Notes: generated by a model not told the origin, from the sequence alone. Shown: positions 25,124 to 34,301, counted from the stretch's first letter. The stretch is 64,000 nucleotides of DNA from Streptomyces triculaminicus (GCF_017349075.1 NZ_JAFMOF010000004.1:310001-374000); one strand, 5' to 3'. Numbers and translations: made by a program.

Positions 25124-26824
25124 CTAGCTCTTGACGTGGAACTCGCGCTTCTCGGACAGTTTCCCGTCCTTGAAGCAGAAGCGGTACACCGTGTCCGTCA
25201 ACAGCCCCCGGGAGGTGTCGGTCGACAGCAGGGACAGGCAGCTCATGCCGGCCGGCTCGGCGGGCAGCTTGTCCTCGACGTCGGAGGTGAGGAAGGACTT
25301 GCCCTCGGGCAGCTTCTCGCGCACCTGCCGCTCGGGGTCGCCGACCTTGACCGACTCGTAGACCACCGGGTCGATCATGACCTTGTCGGCCTCGTCGACT
25401 ATCGCCCCTATCCCGAAGACGGCCGCCACGGCCAGCACCACCAGGATCAGCAGGCCGACGACGGCACCGACCAGGCAGCCGTTGCTCTTCTTCGTGCTCA
25501 TGATGTCCTTGAACTCCTCGCGCGGATCCAGCCGGTCGATGACCGGTCCACCGTCGCCGGGAGCCACCTCTTCCATCTGCTGCCGAAAGTCGTCGGACGC
25601 ATCGACGAACGTCGCCGTCTTACGGGCCTCCCCCGCCTCGGCGGAGTCGTACGGCAGCACGCCGGCGAGCCGGAAGCCGCCGTCCTCGGCGGGGCCGGTG
25701 AACACCATGCCGCCGACCAGCCGGGCCCGCTCCCGCAGCCCGGTCAGGCCCTGGCCGCCGCTGACCGCCTCCCCCTGCCCGGCCGCCCGGGCCTCGCCCG
25801 GGGGGACCGGGCCGTTGGCGACCTCCACGAGGAGCGAGTCGGGTTCGTAGCGCAGGTTGACCGCGATGGCCGCGCCGGGCGCGTGCTTGGCGGCGTTGGT
25901 CAGCCCCTCCTGCACGATGCGGTATCCCGTGTGGTCGGCGGCGGGGGCCAGCGGCCGGATCTCGCCCGAGCGCTCCACGCCCACCCGCATGCCCGCCGCC
26001 ACGGCCGCCTCGACCAGCTCCTCGATCCCGGCCACCACCCGGGAGACGGGCTGCTCCTCCTCCGGAGTGCCGTCCTTGAGGATGCCCACGACCTCGCGCA
26101 GCTCCTGCATGGCGGCCACCGAGGCCTCCCGCAGCACGCCGACCGCCTCCCGCTGGCGCCCGGTCAGCTCCCGGTCCACCTCCAGCGCGCCGGTCTGCAC
26201 CGCGATCAGGGCGAGCTGATGGCCCAGGCTGTCGTGCATGTCCTGCGCGATGCGCTGCCGCTCGCGCAAGCGGGCCTGGCTCGCGACCATCTCGCGCTCG
26301 CGCAGCAGTTGGACGTTGCGCAGTCTGAGCGTGCGCAGCAGGGTGCGGCGCTGGGTCCAGTAGCGGTTGGTCAGGCCGGGGACGACCGCGAACATCAGGA
26401 ACAGGGCGGTGCCGAAGACCAGCACGAAGACCGTCTGGTCCGGCGCCTTCCACAGGGCGAACGCCTCGAAGAGCGCGAAGGAGACGGTGAAGGCCACCAG
26501 CGCCTGCAGCACGCCGGGGATACGCCGCCCGGCGGACCAGGCGGCCACGCCCAGCAGGAACAGGCCGCCGGACTCCGACAGCGAGCCGATCGCGCCCGCC
26601 GCGATCAGCACGCTCGCGGGCAGCGTCCGTCGCAGCAGGGACAGCGCGGCGACGATCAGGCCGGCGCCGATCGCCCAGGGCCAGCCGAAGTCGAGCTCCG
26701 ACCGGCCCGCGATCAGCCCCAGCGCCAGCGCGAGCACGCCCTCCCCGACCAGCCGCCGCCGGGACCACTGCCCCGGCTCGGTCAGGCGTTGCCACAGGTC
26801 ACGGGCCCACGATGTCACGTTCAC
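25124..26824 (-). CDS. NarL-type sensor histidine kinase with extra C-terminal membrane-anchored domain
   Basis: A 566-residue kinase. The N-terminal half has about five hydrophobic membrane segments (35-165). The DHp domain follows, with the phosphoacceptor His in RIAQDMHDSLGHQLALIA, then a HisKA_3/HATPase_c core with EGLTNAAKHAPG and GGQGLTGLRERA. Unusually, a further 150 residues follow: an acidic linker, one strong membrane helix (LVGAVVGLLILVVLAVAAVFGI) and about 90 residues that should be outside the cell, with two Cys. An in-frame Met precedes this part (MSTKKSNG), but no stop separates it from the kinase. The extension may be a second sensor. The response regulator gene follows. Confidence 0.92.
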   Translation of the reverse strand: MNVTSWARDLWQRLTEPGQWSRRRLVGEGVLALALGLIAGRSELDFGWPWAIGAGLIVAALSLLRRTLPASVLIAAGAIGSLSESGGLFLLGVAAWSAGRRIPGVLQALVAFTVSFALFEAFALWKAPDQTVFVLVFGTALFLMFAVVPGLTNRYWTQRRTLLRTLRLRNVQLLREREMVASQARLRERQRIAQDMHDSLGHQLALIAVQTGALEVDRELTGRQREAVGVLREASVAAMQELREVVGILKDGTPEEEQPVSRVVAGIEELVEAAVAAGMRVGVERSGEIRPLAPAADHTGYRIVQEGLTNAAKHAPGAAIAVNLRYEPDSLLVEVANGPVPPGEARAAGQGEAVSGGQGLTGLRERARLVGGMVFTGPAEDGGFRLAGVLPYDSAEAGEARKTATFVDASDDFRQQMEEVAPGDGGPVIDRLDPREEFKDIMSTKKSNGCLVGAVVGLLILVVLAVAAVFGIGAIVDEADKVMIDPVVYESVKVGDPERQVREKLPEGKSFLTSDVEDKLPAEPAGMSCLSLLSTDTSRGLLTDTVYRFCFKDGKLSEKREFHVKS

Positions 26825-26936
26825 ACCGGAACCTTAGGCAGCGCGGCCCACCGGGCACACTCAACGAAGGTCGCGGCGTGGCCCTACGAAAGTCGCACGT
26901 CCGCGCGAACCTCGCGGCCTCACGAGCGTCGCGGCC

Positions 26937-27371
26937 CTACGCCAGTTCCTGATCGGAGCCGCAGTACCGGCATCTGCGGGCGGGCGCGGGCAGGTCCTCG
27001 CACAGGCAGGCCGGGCACGTCTTGAGCGGCCCCGGCTCGGCGAAGACGACCATGCCCCGGCGCGCCTGGAGGTGCTTGTACGGCACGACGATGAAGAAAA
27101 AGACGACGGCCATGAAAATGACGAAGTAGATGACCGCGGAGATGAACGCCCCGAGGTCGAGATAGGTGGCCTGGTTCCCCGGACGGCCGAGCTGCCAGCC
27201 CAGCCCCATGGAGCGCCCGCCCTGAAGGCTGGCGATGATGGGGTTGATCACGGAATCGGTGAACGCCTTGATCAGCGTGGACAGGGCCAGCGCGATGATC
27301 AGACCCACGGCCACGGTGACGATGTCACCGCGCATCACGAAACTCTTGAATCCCTTGAGCACGCGCAGCAC
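26937..27371 (-). CDS. mscL: Large-conductance mechanosensitive channel MscL with Cys-rich C-terminus
   Basis: A 144-residue MscL that opens under membrane tension to release solutes during hypo-osmotic shock. The N-terminal helix and TM1 are clear (GFKSFVMRGDIVTVAVGLIIALALSTLI), then the periplasmic loop and TM2 (ISAVIYFVIFMAVVFFFIVVPY). The C-terminal 30 residues hold CPACLCEDLP and CRYCG, which looks like a small zinc ribbon not present in E. coli MscL. The GTG at 27371 has GGAGG four bases upstream. Confidence 0.95.
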   Translation of the reverse strand: MLRVLKGFKSFVMRGDIVTVAVGLIIALALSTLIKAFTDSVINPIIASLQGGRSMGLGWQLGRPGNQATYLDLGAFISAVIYFVIFMAVVFFFIVVPYKHLQARRGMVVFAEPGPLKTCPACLCEDLPAPARRCRYCGSDQELA

Positions 27372-27432
27372 GCTACCTCCGCACCGCCGGCTTTCCGCGG
27401 TGCGGCGCGGGGTCGCGGGGCCCGCGCGCCGG

Positions 27433-27702
27433 TCACATCGCCGGGTGGGCCTCGACGTGGGTGACCGCCTCGATGTCGTGCCCGGCCTTGTCCAGCAGGT
27501 CCCGGGAGAGCTGGTTGAGCGCTCTCGCGGCGGCGACCTCCTCGCCGACCTTCAGCTGCTCGGGGTCGTCGGGGTGCCGCGTGGCGTGGGCTTTCGCCCG
27601 GAGCTCAGCGCCGTCGGGAAGCCTCAGCATGGCGGCCGCGCGGGTGCGCTTGTCGACTTCCTCGAATTCGACCTCGACGTGCCATCCAACGATCGTCTTC
27701 AT
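27433..27702 (-). CDS. DUF1876 domain protein
   Basis: An 89-residue cytoplasmic protein of the DUF1876 family found across actinobacteria. It starts MKTIVGWHVEVEFEEVD and contains LRLPDGAELRAKAHATRHP, with a helical LNQLSRDLLDKAGHDIEAVT end. No catalytic residues stand out. The start is well supported: the ATG at 27702 has a near-perfect AGGAGGTGG site. It is a single gene between mscL and a Mut7-C gene, all on the minus strand but with separate starts. Function unknown. Confidence 0.88.
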   Translation of the reverse strand: MKTIVGWHVEVEFEEVDKRTRAAAMLRLPDGAELRAKAHATRHPDDPEQLKVGEEVAAARALNQLSRDLLDKAGHDIEAVTHVEAHPAM

Positions 27703-27833
27703 AGCGTCCACCTCCTGTAGTACGTATCCAGCGTGCACCCGGAAGGCGGAATGCGACACCGGACGGGCCGCTCGGCCCGCCCGGCGGCGGAGAAACGAAA
27801 AGGCGGGAAGGCGCAAACGCTCGACGGAAACGC

Positions 27834-28568
27834 TCAGGCGGCGGTCGTGCCGAATTCCCGCACCGCGTCCTCGACGATCGCCTGGAGCTTCGCGTGGTGC
27901 GCGCCGCGCCAGTACACCCGGCCGCACGCCAGACACTGGGCGAAGACGTCGTACGTACGCCGCGTGCCGTGCTCGAGGTGCTCGCGGACCGCTTCCTTGT
28001 CCGCGTCCTGGAGCGGGCCGTTGCAGGCGGTGCAGCGCGTCCACGGTGTCAGGGCCGGCGCGAAGCGGCCGAGGATGTCGCGCAGCTGCTCGTCGGGGCG
28101 GTCGCTGTAGACGTACGCCCCCGCCCACAGCTCCCGGCGCCGCAGCAGCCCCCGGTCCCGGGAGAGCATCACCCGTCGCTGGGCCGCCGAGAGGGCGGCC
28201 AGCGCCGGGTCGCCGATGTCCTCGCTCTCGTACTCCGCGTCGACGCCCAGCAGGCGCAGCCGCCGTGCGAGGGTGCCCAGGTGCACGTCGAGCAGGAACC
28301 GCAGCGGGGCGCCGGGCACCTCCTGGGGGCGGGTGACGGCCTCGACCTCCACGGACTCGCCCGGACCCGGGATGTGGGACCGCGCCACCTCCTTCCCGTC
28401 GACGAGCAGCCGGCCGGCCTCGGTGAGCGGAACGCCGAGGGACTCGACCACGTGCCCGAGCGTGGAGACGCCGTCGGTGGTCACCGGCGTGCCCGGCGGG
28501 CGGCGGTCGGCGGGAAGGAAAAGCCGCAGCTCAGGGGCGAAGCTGAAGGGAATCTGGGGACCGTTCAC
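27834..28568 (-). CDS. Mut7-C RNase domain protein with ubiquitin-like N-terminus
   Basis: A 244-residue protein. The N-terminal 80 residues form a ubiquitin-like Mut7-C partner domain (VSTLGHVVESLGVPLTE, GESVEVEAV). The C-terminal part is the Mut7-C PIN-like nuclease: FLLDVHLGTLARRLRLLG, VMLSRDRGLLRR, and a zinc ribbon RCTACNGPL ... CLACGRVYW. It is predicted to act on RNA. The chosen start is GTG at 28568 (VNGPQIPF), because family members begin this way. An ATG four codons upstream (28580) is equally open and neither has a strong ribosome site. Confidence 0.85.
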   Translation of the reverse strand: MNGPQIPFSFAPELRLFLPADRRPPGTPVTTDGVSTLGHVVESLGVPLTEAGRLLVDGKEVARSHIPGPGESVEVEAVTRPQEVPGAPLRFLLDVHLGTLARRLRLLGVDAEYESEDIGDPALAALSAAQRRVMLSRDRGLLRRRELWAGAYVYSDRPDEQLRDILGRFAPALTPWTRCTACNGPLQDADKEAVREHLEHGTRRTYDVFAQCLACGRVYWRGAHHAKLQAIVEDAVREFGTTAA

Positions 28569-28793
28569 GCAGCACAGCATGCCACTGCCGGGCGGCGGAA
28601 CGCCCGGGGTTTTCCCGGCGGCGGTCCTCGGCAGGACGGGTGACAGCGACGACAGCGGCGAGCGTGTCGTTCCGGCCCGGGGCGGAGGGCGGAGGAGGCT
28701 GCGACGAAGGAACAACCGGATAATTGCGCTATGACATGAGATGAGCTGTATGCCTGGCGTCCGGCAGCCGACCCCGAGCGAGGAGAACGGTCG

Positions 28794-29087
28794 ATGGAAC
28801 CCGTATACGACCTGATGACCCGTCTGCTCTCGGAATACTTCGGTGTTCCCGAGGAGCAACTCACTCCGGACGCGACCTTCGAGCGGCTCGACATCGACTC
28901 CCTCGCCCAGGTCGAGCTGGTCACCCTGCTCGAGGACCGGCTGAAGGTGACCCTGGGCGAGCCCCCGGCGGGCGCCACGCTCGGCGAGATCGCCGCCCGC
29001 ATCGAACGGCTGGTCGCCGCGGGCACCGTCGGCGCACAGCCGCAGGCCCCGGCCGACGCCGTGGCCTCGGCCGGGCCGGCCCGGTGA
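28794..29087 (+). CDS. Acyl carrier protein
   Basis: A 97-residue carrier protein with the phosphopantetheine attachment site LDIDSLAQVELV (Ser about 42) and a four-helix ACP pattern. The C-terminal 25 residues are Ala/Pro-rich and dispensable-looking. The ATG at 28794 has GAGGAG about nine bases upstream. It is the first gene of a three-gene operon with a ketosynthase and an MMPL transporter, joined by GTGA overlaps. No acyltransferase, ketoreductase or ketosynthase chain-length factor is nearby, so the extender units and reductions must come from elsewhere. Confidence 0.93.
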   Translation: MEPVYDLMTRLLSEYFGVPEEQLTPDATFERLDIDSLAQVELVTLLEDRLKVTLGEPPAGATLGEIAARIERLVAAGTVGAQPQAPADAVASAGPAR

Positions 29088-30307
29088 GCGAACGCGAGGT
29101 CGCCGTCACCGGCATCGGCATGGTGACTCCTCCCGGCCTCGGCCGGGAGGCGACCTGGGACGGACTGTGCGCCGGCGAGGGCCTCGGCGCGTTCGACGAG
29201 GACCTGGCCGGGCTGCCGGTCGACTTCTCGTGCCGGGTGCCCGGCTTCGACGGCAACGCGCTGCTCGGCCGGCGGATCACCTGGCGCAACGACCGCTTCA
29301 TCCACCTGGCGATGGTCGCCGCGCGCGAAGCGGTGGCCGACGCCGCGCTGGACCCCGCCGTCTGGGACGCCCCCCGCGTCGCGATCGTCATCGGCACCGC
29401 CAGCAACGGCGGCGACCGCTGGCCGCAGGAGTACCGCAACCTGGACGAGGGCCGGGTGGAGGCCATCTCGCCCACCGCGCTGCTGCGTTCGCTGCCCAAC
29501 ATGGTCGCCGGGGAGGTGTCCAAGGACCTGCGCGCCCTGGGGCCGTGCCTGACCACCTCCACCGCCTGCGCCTCGGGCGCCACCGCCGTCGGCACCGCCC
29601 GCGACCTGCTGCGCGCGGGGGCGTGCGACATCGCCATCGCCGGCGGCACCGACAGCGCCCGCGTCCCGATGGGCTCGGCCGCCTTCTACCGGATGCAGGC
29701 GCTGTCGCGGCGCTGCCACGACCCGGCCGGCGCGTCCCGGCCGTTCGACGCGGACCGCGACGGGTTCGTGCTGAGCGAGGGCGCGGCCATGCTCATCCTC
29801 GAACGCCCGCTGCACGCACGGGCCCGGGGTGCCCGCGTGCGCGGCTACCTCTCCGGCTACGGCGCCTCCAGCGACGGCTACCACGCCACCCGCCCGGACC
29901 CCGAGGGCGCGGGCGCGCGGCGGGCCGTGGAGGCGGCGCTGGCGGATGCCCGCGCCGAGCTCGCCGAGGTGCACCACGTCAACGCGCACGGCACCTCCAC
30001 CCCCCTCAACGACGAGGTCGAGGCCGCCATGCTGAGCGCCGTCTTCCGCACCCCGCCGCCGGTCACGTCGCTCAAGGGCGTCATCGGTCACTCCCTCGGC
30101 GCGGCCGGCGCGGTCGACGCCGCGTGCACGGTGCTCTCCCTGGAGCGGCAGCTCATTCCGCCCACCGCCAACCTCGACCGCCTCGACGACGGGATGGACC
30201 TGGACGTGGTGACGAAGATCGCCAGGCGGCACCGCATGGAGGGGGCGCTCAGCAACTCCTTCGGCTTCGGCGGGCAGAACGCCGTGCTCTTCTTCCGGGC
30301 CGCGTGA
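29084..30307 (+). CDS. Beta-ketoacyl-ACP synthase (KAS II type)
   Basis: A 407-residue condensing enzyme of the KAS I/II class. The catalytic triad is complete: Cys in TSTACASGA, His in NAHGTSTPLND and His in IGHSLGAAGA, with the closing NSFGFGGQNA loop. It should carry out decarboxylative Claisen condensation on acyl groups bound to the ACP encoded upstream. Its sequence differs from a housekeeping FabF in the region before the Cys (PNMVAGEVSKDLRALGP), which suggests a specialised role. The GTG at 29084 overlaps the ACP stop; its own stop overlaps the MMPL start. Confidence 0.93.
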   Translation: MSEREVAVTGIGMVTPPGLGREATWDGLCAGEGLGAFDEDLAGLPVDFSCRVPGFDGNALLGRRITWRNDRFIHLAMVAAREAVADAALDPAVWDAPRVAIVIGTASNGGDRWPQEYRNLDEGRVEAISPTALLRSLPNMVAGEVSKDLRALGPCLTTSTACASGATAVGTARDLLRAGACDIAIAGGTDSARVPMGSAAFYRMQALSRRCHDPAGASRPFDADRDGFVLSEGAAMLILERPLHARARGARVRGYLSGYGASSDGYHATRPDPEGAGARRAVEAALADARAELAEVHHVNAHGTSTPLNDEVEAAMLSAVFRTPPPVTSLKGVIGHSLGAAGAVDAACTVLSLERQLIPPTANLDRLDDGMDLDVVTKIARRHRMEGALSNSFGFGGQNAVLFFRAA

Positions 30308-32562
30308 CCCCTCCGCCCGTCCCTGGCCCCGCGCCCCTGGCCCCGGCCTCCCCCGAGGCCGGGGCCAGGGCCGCGACCACGGCGGGAGCGGCCGGCCGCA
30401 ACGCCGTCCGGCGGCCGGCGGCCTGGCTGGTCCCCGCGCTCGCCGCCGTGCTCACCGCCCTGCTCGCGGTGGCGGGCTCCGGCACGGCCGGCCGGCTCGC
30501 CAACGGCGGCTACACCGCCACCGGCACCGAGTCGGCGCGGGCCAACGCCCTGCTGGCCGACCGCTTCGGCGCCGGGAACCCCGACATCGTCCTGCTCGCC
30601 CGCGCCGCGGGCGGCGTGGACACGGACCGGGCGCGGGCGGCGGGGCAGGACCTCACCGCACGGCTGGCGCGCGCCCCCGGCGTGGCGAGCGTGCGCTCGT
30701 ACTGGCCGGGCGGCGACGCGTCCCTGCGCGCGGCGGACGGCGCCGCCGCGCTCGTCACCGCCGACCTCGCGGGCGCCGACCGCGACGCGGCGCGCACCGC
30801 CGAGAAGCTCGTCCCCGGCCTCACCGGCCGCCAGGGCGTCCTGGACGTCTCCGCCACCGGAGGCGCCTGGGTCAGCGTGGAGGCCAGGGAACAGAGCCAG
30901 CGGGACCTGATGCGGGCCGAGCTGGTGGCCGCGCCCGTCACCCTGCTGCTCCTGGTGCTCTCCCTGCGGACGCTGGTGGCCGCCCTCGTGCCGCTGGTGA
31001 TCGGGGCGGTGTCCGTCGTCGGCACGACGGCACTGCTGCGGCTGCTCACCTACGTCATGCCCGTGTCCGTGTTCGCCATGAACCTCACCAGCGCCCTGGG
31101 CTTCGGACTCGCGGTGGACTACGGCCTCTTCCTCGTCACCCGCTACCGCGAGGAGCTGCGCGCCGGGCACCCCGTCGAGCTCGCCGTGCGGCACACCGCG
31201 CACCGGGCGGGGCGTACCGTCGCCGTCTCCGCCTGCGCGGTCGCCCTGTCGATGTCGGCGCTGCTGGTGCTGCCGCTGCCATTCCTGCGGTCGATGGCCT
31301 GCGCCGGCATGGCCGTGGCGGTGTTCTCGGCGGCCACCGCCACCGTGCTCGTACCCCCCGTCCTCACGCTCCTGGGCACCCGCGTCGACCGCTGCGACCC
31401 GCTCACGGTGCTGCGCCGGGGACGGGCGGCCGGGCCGCCGCGGGCGGACAGCCCCGCCTGGCGGGCCGTCGCCCGTGCCGTGACCCGGCGGCCGCTGGCC
31501 TACGGCGGCGGCTGCGCCCTCGTACTGCTGCTGCTCGCCTCGCCGTTCGCGCACGTGCGGTTCGGCCTGCCGGACGAGCGGGTGCTGCCCTCGCACACCG
31601 AGGCGCACCGGACCTCCGACGAGATCCGGGCGCGCTTCGCCTCCTCGGCCGACCGGACGGTGACGGTCGTCCTGCCCCGCGCGGATCCGGTACGGGACGC
31701 CGCGGCCCTGCGGGCGTACGCGCGCACCGCGGCCGCCCTTCCGTCGGCCGGGAAAGCCCGGTGGGCGGCCACCCCCGGCGCCACGGCCGCCGGGGGTCCG
31801 CGGCGGGGGGTCGTGCTGCTGCTGAGCGGTCCGCGGCAGGCCCAGTCCACGGCCGGCCAGGAGCTGGTGCGCGCCCTGCGGGCGCTGCCCGCGCCCGGCG
31901 GCGGGCAGCTGGTCACGGGGCGCTCCGCCCTGCTGACCGACACCCGCGAGGCCGTGCGGGAGCGGCTGCCGCTCGCCGCGGCCGTCGCGGCGCTGGCGAC
32001 GTGGGCCATGCTGTTCCTGCTCACGGGGAGCGTGCTGCTGCCGGTGAAGGGGCTGGTCATCGGGGCGCTCAGTCTCGGGGCGAGCTTCGGGGCGCTGGTG
32101 TTCGTCTTCCAGGACGGGCATCTGCGCGGGGCGCTCGGCGGGTTCACGGCGACGGGGACGCTGGACATCTCGATGCCCCTGCTGATGTTCGCGATCGCGT
32201 TCGGACTGGCGATCGACTACGAGATCTTCCTGCTGTCGCGGGTGAGGGAGCGCTATCTCCTGACGGGCGACAACCGCCGGTCGGTGGTGGAGGGCGTGGC
32301 CCGCACGGGCCGGCTGGTGACCACCGGCGCGCTCGCCGTGGCCGTGGTGACGGGCGCGCTGGCCACCTCGGGGGTGACCTCGCTCAAGCTGCTGGGCACG
32401 GGGCTGGCGACCGCCGTGCTGGTGGACGCGGTGCTGGTGCGGGGCGTGCTCGTCCCGGCGTACCTGACGGTCGCGGGGCGGCTCAACTGGTGGGTGCCCG
32501 CCCGGCTGGGCCGGCTGCACGCGCGCGTGGCCGGGCGGCTGGGTCTCGCCGACGGGCACTGA
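30304..32562 (+). CDS. MMPL-family (RND) lipid/metabolite exporter
   Basis: A 752-residue RND-superfamily transporter of the MMPL type with two repeats, each having one helix, a large extracytoplasmic loop and a five-helix bundle. Seen: the first helix after a Pro/Ala-rich N-terminus, GFGLAVDYGLFLVTRYREEL in the first bundle and FGLAIDYEIFLLSRVRERY in the second. The paired Asp-Tyr residues in these helices are the usual proton-relay motif. MMPL proteins export lipids or polyketides. Coupling to an ACP and a ketosynthase (GTGA overlaps) suggests it exports their product. The GTG at 30304 is set by that overlap. Confidence 0.92.
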   Translation: MTPPPVPGPAPLAPASPEAGARAATTAGAAGRNAVRRPAAWLVPALAAVLTALLAVAGSGTAGRLANGGYTATGTESARANALLADRFGAGNPDIVLLARAAGGVDTDRARAAGQDLTARLARAPGVASVRSYWPGGDASLRAADGAAALVTADLAGADRDAARTAEKLVPGLTGRQGVLDVSATGGAWVSVEAREQSQRDLMRAELVAAPVTLLLLVLSLRTLVAALVPLVIGAVSVVGTTALLRLLTYVMPVSVFAMNLTSALGFGLAVDYGLFLVTRYREELRAGHPVELAVRHTAHRAGRTVAVSACAVALSMSALLVLPLPFLRSMACAGMAVAVFSAATATVLVPPVLTLLGTRVDRCDPLTVLRRGRAAGPPRADSPAWRAVARAVTRRPLAYGGGCALVLLLLASPFAHVRFGLPDERVLPSHTEAHRTSDEIRARFASSADRTVTVVLPRADPVRDAAALRAYARTAAALPSAGKARWAATPGATAAGGPRRGVVLLLSGPRQAQSTAGQELVRALRALPAPGGGQLVTGRSALLTDTREAVRERLPLAAAVAALATWAMLFLLTGSVLLPVKGLVIGALSLGASFGALVFVFQDGHLRGALGGFTATGTLDISMPLLMFAIAFGLAIDYEIFLLSRVRERYLLTGDNRRSVVEGVARTGRLVTTGALAVAVVTGALATSGVTSLKLLGTGLATAVLVDAVLVRGVLVPAYLTVAGRLNWWVPARLGRLHARVAGRLGLADGH

Positions 32563-32683
32563 GGGCGGGCGCTCGCGCCGGGAACGGGTGAATTGTCCCC
32601 GGCGTCGCGCGCCTGCCGCGCCGGGGCGGCCGGCCGTGGTTACCGTCGGCAGCGTGGATCAGCGATGGTGCCGGGTACACCCC

Positions 32684-33294
32684 GTGAGACGAGGCCTCCT
32701 GCTGGCCCTGAGCACGGCCGCCGCCACCGCTCTGACGCTCGCGGGCTGCTCCTCCGACGACGGCGGGGAGGAGCCGGCGCCGGGCGGGGGCACCGGCAAG
32801 AAGCAGCAGGGCGGCTTCGGCTCGGCCGGCAAGCCCTCCGCGAACTTCTCCGGCACCTGGCCGAAGGGCAAGGTGGCGGTCACCGTGCCCGAGGGCAAGG
32901 GCGACGGTCAGCCGCCGTCCTCCCAGAGCTACGAGACCGAGGTGACGTTCCAGGACAAGACGCCCGGCGAGGGCCGCTGGACGACCCGGCCCGCGGCGCA
33001 GACCGTCACCCTGACGACCGGCAAGACCACCGAGATCGACTGGGAGTTCCCCCCGGATCAGGGCAAGCCGGCCATCGCCGCCCACACCGTGTGCGCCAAC
33101 CTCTCCGGCTATTCCGAGGACCTGTGCGGCAGCGTTCCCACGGCCGGCCACGAGCGCCAGGGCCCGGCCTCCCCGCCGGGCGGGGGCGGCACCCCGCGAC
33201 ACCCCCGCGACACCCCCGCGACACCCGGCGCGCCACCGGGCACCCCGAGGCCCCGCCCGGCGTGGGCACACCCGGCGAACCCGGCGAACCGTAG
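32684..33294 (+). CDS. Secreted lipoprotein with Pro/Gly-rich tail (frameshifted as sequenced)
   Basis: A lipoprotein of about 203 residues after correction. The signal ends in the lipobox LTLAGC, giving lipid anchoring at Cys21; the mature part has a beta-rich domain (TWPKGKVAVTVPEG, SYETEVTFQ, TTRPAAQTVTLTTG) with two Cys. The tail is rich in Pro, Gly and Thr. Near 33244-33248 the frame breaks: adding one C to the CCCC run restores a tail ending APPGVGTPGEPGEP and a stop at 33294, 17 nt before the next gene. Without it the frame runs through the whole next gene, which is not credible. The GTG at 32684 starts the signal peptide. Function unknown. Confidence 0.72.
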
Positions 33295-33311
33295 GACGGG
33301 CGAGGGACGCG

Positions 33312-34187
33312 GTGGAGGAAGAGGAACAGACCCCGGTCCGGCCGCCGTGGGGCACGTGGTTCAAGACGATCGCCGGGGTCGTCGCACCCACCACCCTGGT
33401 GACGGGCCTGCTCCTGTACTTCGGCTTCGCCTACGTCGACTCCCGGTACCAGTACTTCGGCATCGACGCGGCGACGCTGGACCTCTCCACGCAGGACTAC
33501 CTGCTGCGCAGCGCCGGCCCCCTGTTCATGCCGGTCGGCACGGCCCTGATGGTCGGCCTCCTCGGCGCCCTGGGCTACACGGCGGTGTCCGTGCTCAGTA
33601 CGTCGCGGCCCCGCCTGGCTCCGGTCCTGACGTGGTTGTCGCTGGGGCTCGTCGGGTGCGGCGTGGCACTGTTCGTCGCCGGTGTGCTCGCCGGGTACGA
33701 AGTCTGGGACGCCGGGCTGCTGGACACCCCCCTGATCCTGTGTTCCGGCCTGCTGCTGGTGCTGTACGGACGGCTGCTGTACCTGAGGTCCACCGGGCGC
33801 ATGGGGTACGGGAGGCGGGAGCTGACCGCCCTGGCGTTCGTCGCGGCGCTGATCTCGCTGTGCCTGTTCTGGACCGTGCAGGCCTACGCCCAGCTGCAGG
33901 GCCGCTCCGACGCCCGCTACCTCGCCCGCAACCTCGGGCTGCGGCCGGAGATCGTCCTCGACACGACCGAGCGCCTGCACTTCACGGGCTCCGGCGTGCG
34001 CGAGGAGGTGCTGCCGTCGGCCCCGGGCGTCGCCCAGCGCTTCCGCTACCGCTACCACGGCCTGCGCCTGCTCGCCCAGGTCGACAACCGGATGTTCGTC
34101 ATTCCGCAGGGCTGGGACCGGATCCGGGGCGACGTACTGATCGTCCCGGCGGACGCCAACGCCCGGGTCGCCTTCCGCCCCGGGTGA
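33312..34187 (+). CDS. Integral membrane protein, function unknown
   Basis: A 291-residue membrane protein with about five hydrophobic segments: VVAPTTLVTGLLLYFGFAYV, then helices around residues 75-95, 105-130, 140-155 and 170-195. A C-terminal soluble region of about 95 residues follows (YLARNLGLRPEIVLDTTERLHF to VAFRPG). It contains no transporter or enzyme motif that I recognise. The GTG at 33312 has a GAGGGA site. It probably shares a transcript with the lipoprotein gene 17 nt upstream, and the two may form a complex. The stop codon lies in the first of three 11-bp repeats. Confidence 0.8.
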   Translation: MEEEEQTPVRPPWGTWFKTIAGVVAPTTLVTGLLLYFGFAYVDSRYQYFGIDAATLDLSTQDYLLRSAGPLFMPVGTALMVGLLGALGYTAVSVLSTSRPRLAPVLTWLSLGLVGCGVALFVAGVLAGYEVWDAGLLDTPLILCSGLLLVLYGRLLYLRSTGRMGYGRRELTALAFVAALISLCLFWTVQAYAQLQGRSDARYLARNLGLRPEIVLDTTERLHFTGSGVREEVLPSAPGVAQRFRYRYHGLRLLAQVDNRMFVIPQGWDRIRGDVLIVPADANARVAFRPG

Positions 34188-34209
34188 GCCCCGGGTGAGC
34201 CCCGGGTGA
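34177..34209. repeat. Three tandem 11-bp repeats over a stop codon
   Basis: The unit GCCCCGGGTGA occurs three times in a row. The first copy contains the stop codon of the membrane protein gene, and each copy repeats the TGA. It probably arose by slippage. Confidence 0.85.
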
Positions 34210-34248
34210 CGCGGGCCGGCGCCGCGGCGCGCGAACCCCGCACGGCAG

Positions 34249-34282
34249 CGACCCCCGGGCGGAGGCGAACGCCCGGGGGTCG
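34249..34282. terminator. Hairpin between convergent genes, likely bidirectional terminator
   Basis: A perfect 12-bp stem (CGACCCCCGGGC with its complement) around a 10-nt loop lies between the membrane protein gene and the convergent protease gene, 20 nt from the protease stop. There is no T-run, as is usual in high-GC actinobacteria. Confidence 0.75.
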
Positions 34283-34301
34283 CGCCGTGGGGGCTTGGGG
34301 G

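Noticed and set aside
32588..34198. A 536-residue continuation of the lipoprotein frame
   Set aside because: Its second half is Arg/Gly/Pro-rich and overlaps a well-formed membrane protein gene in another frame. It results from a single missing base.
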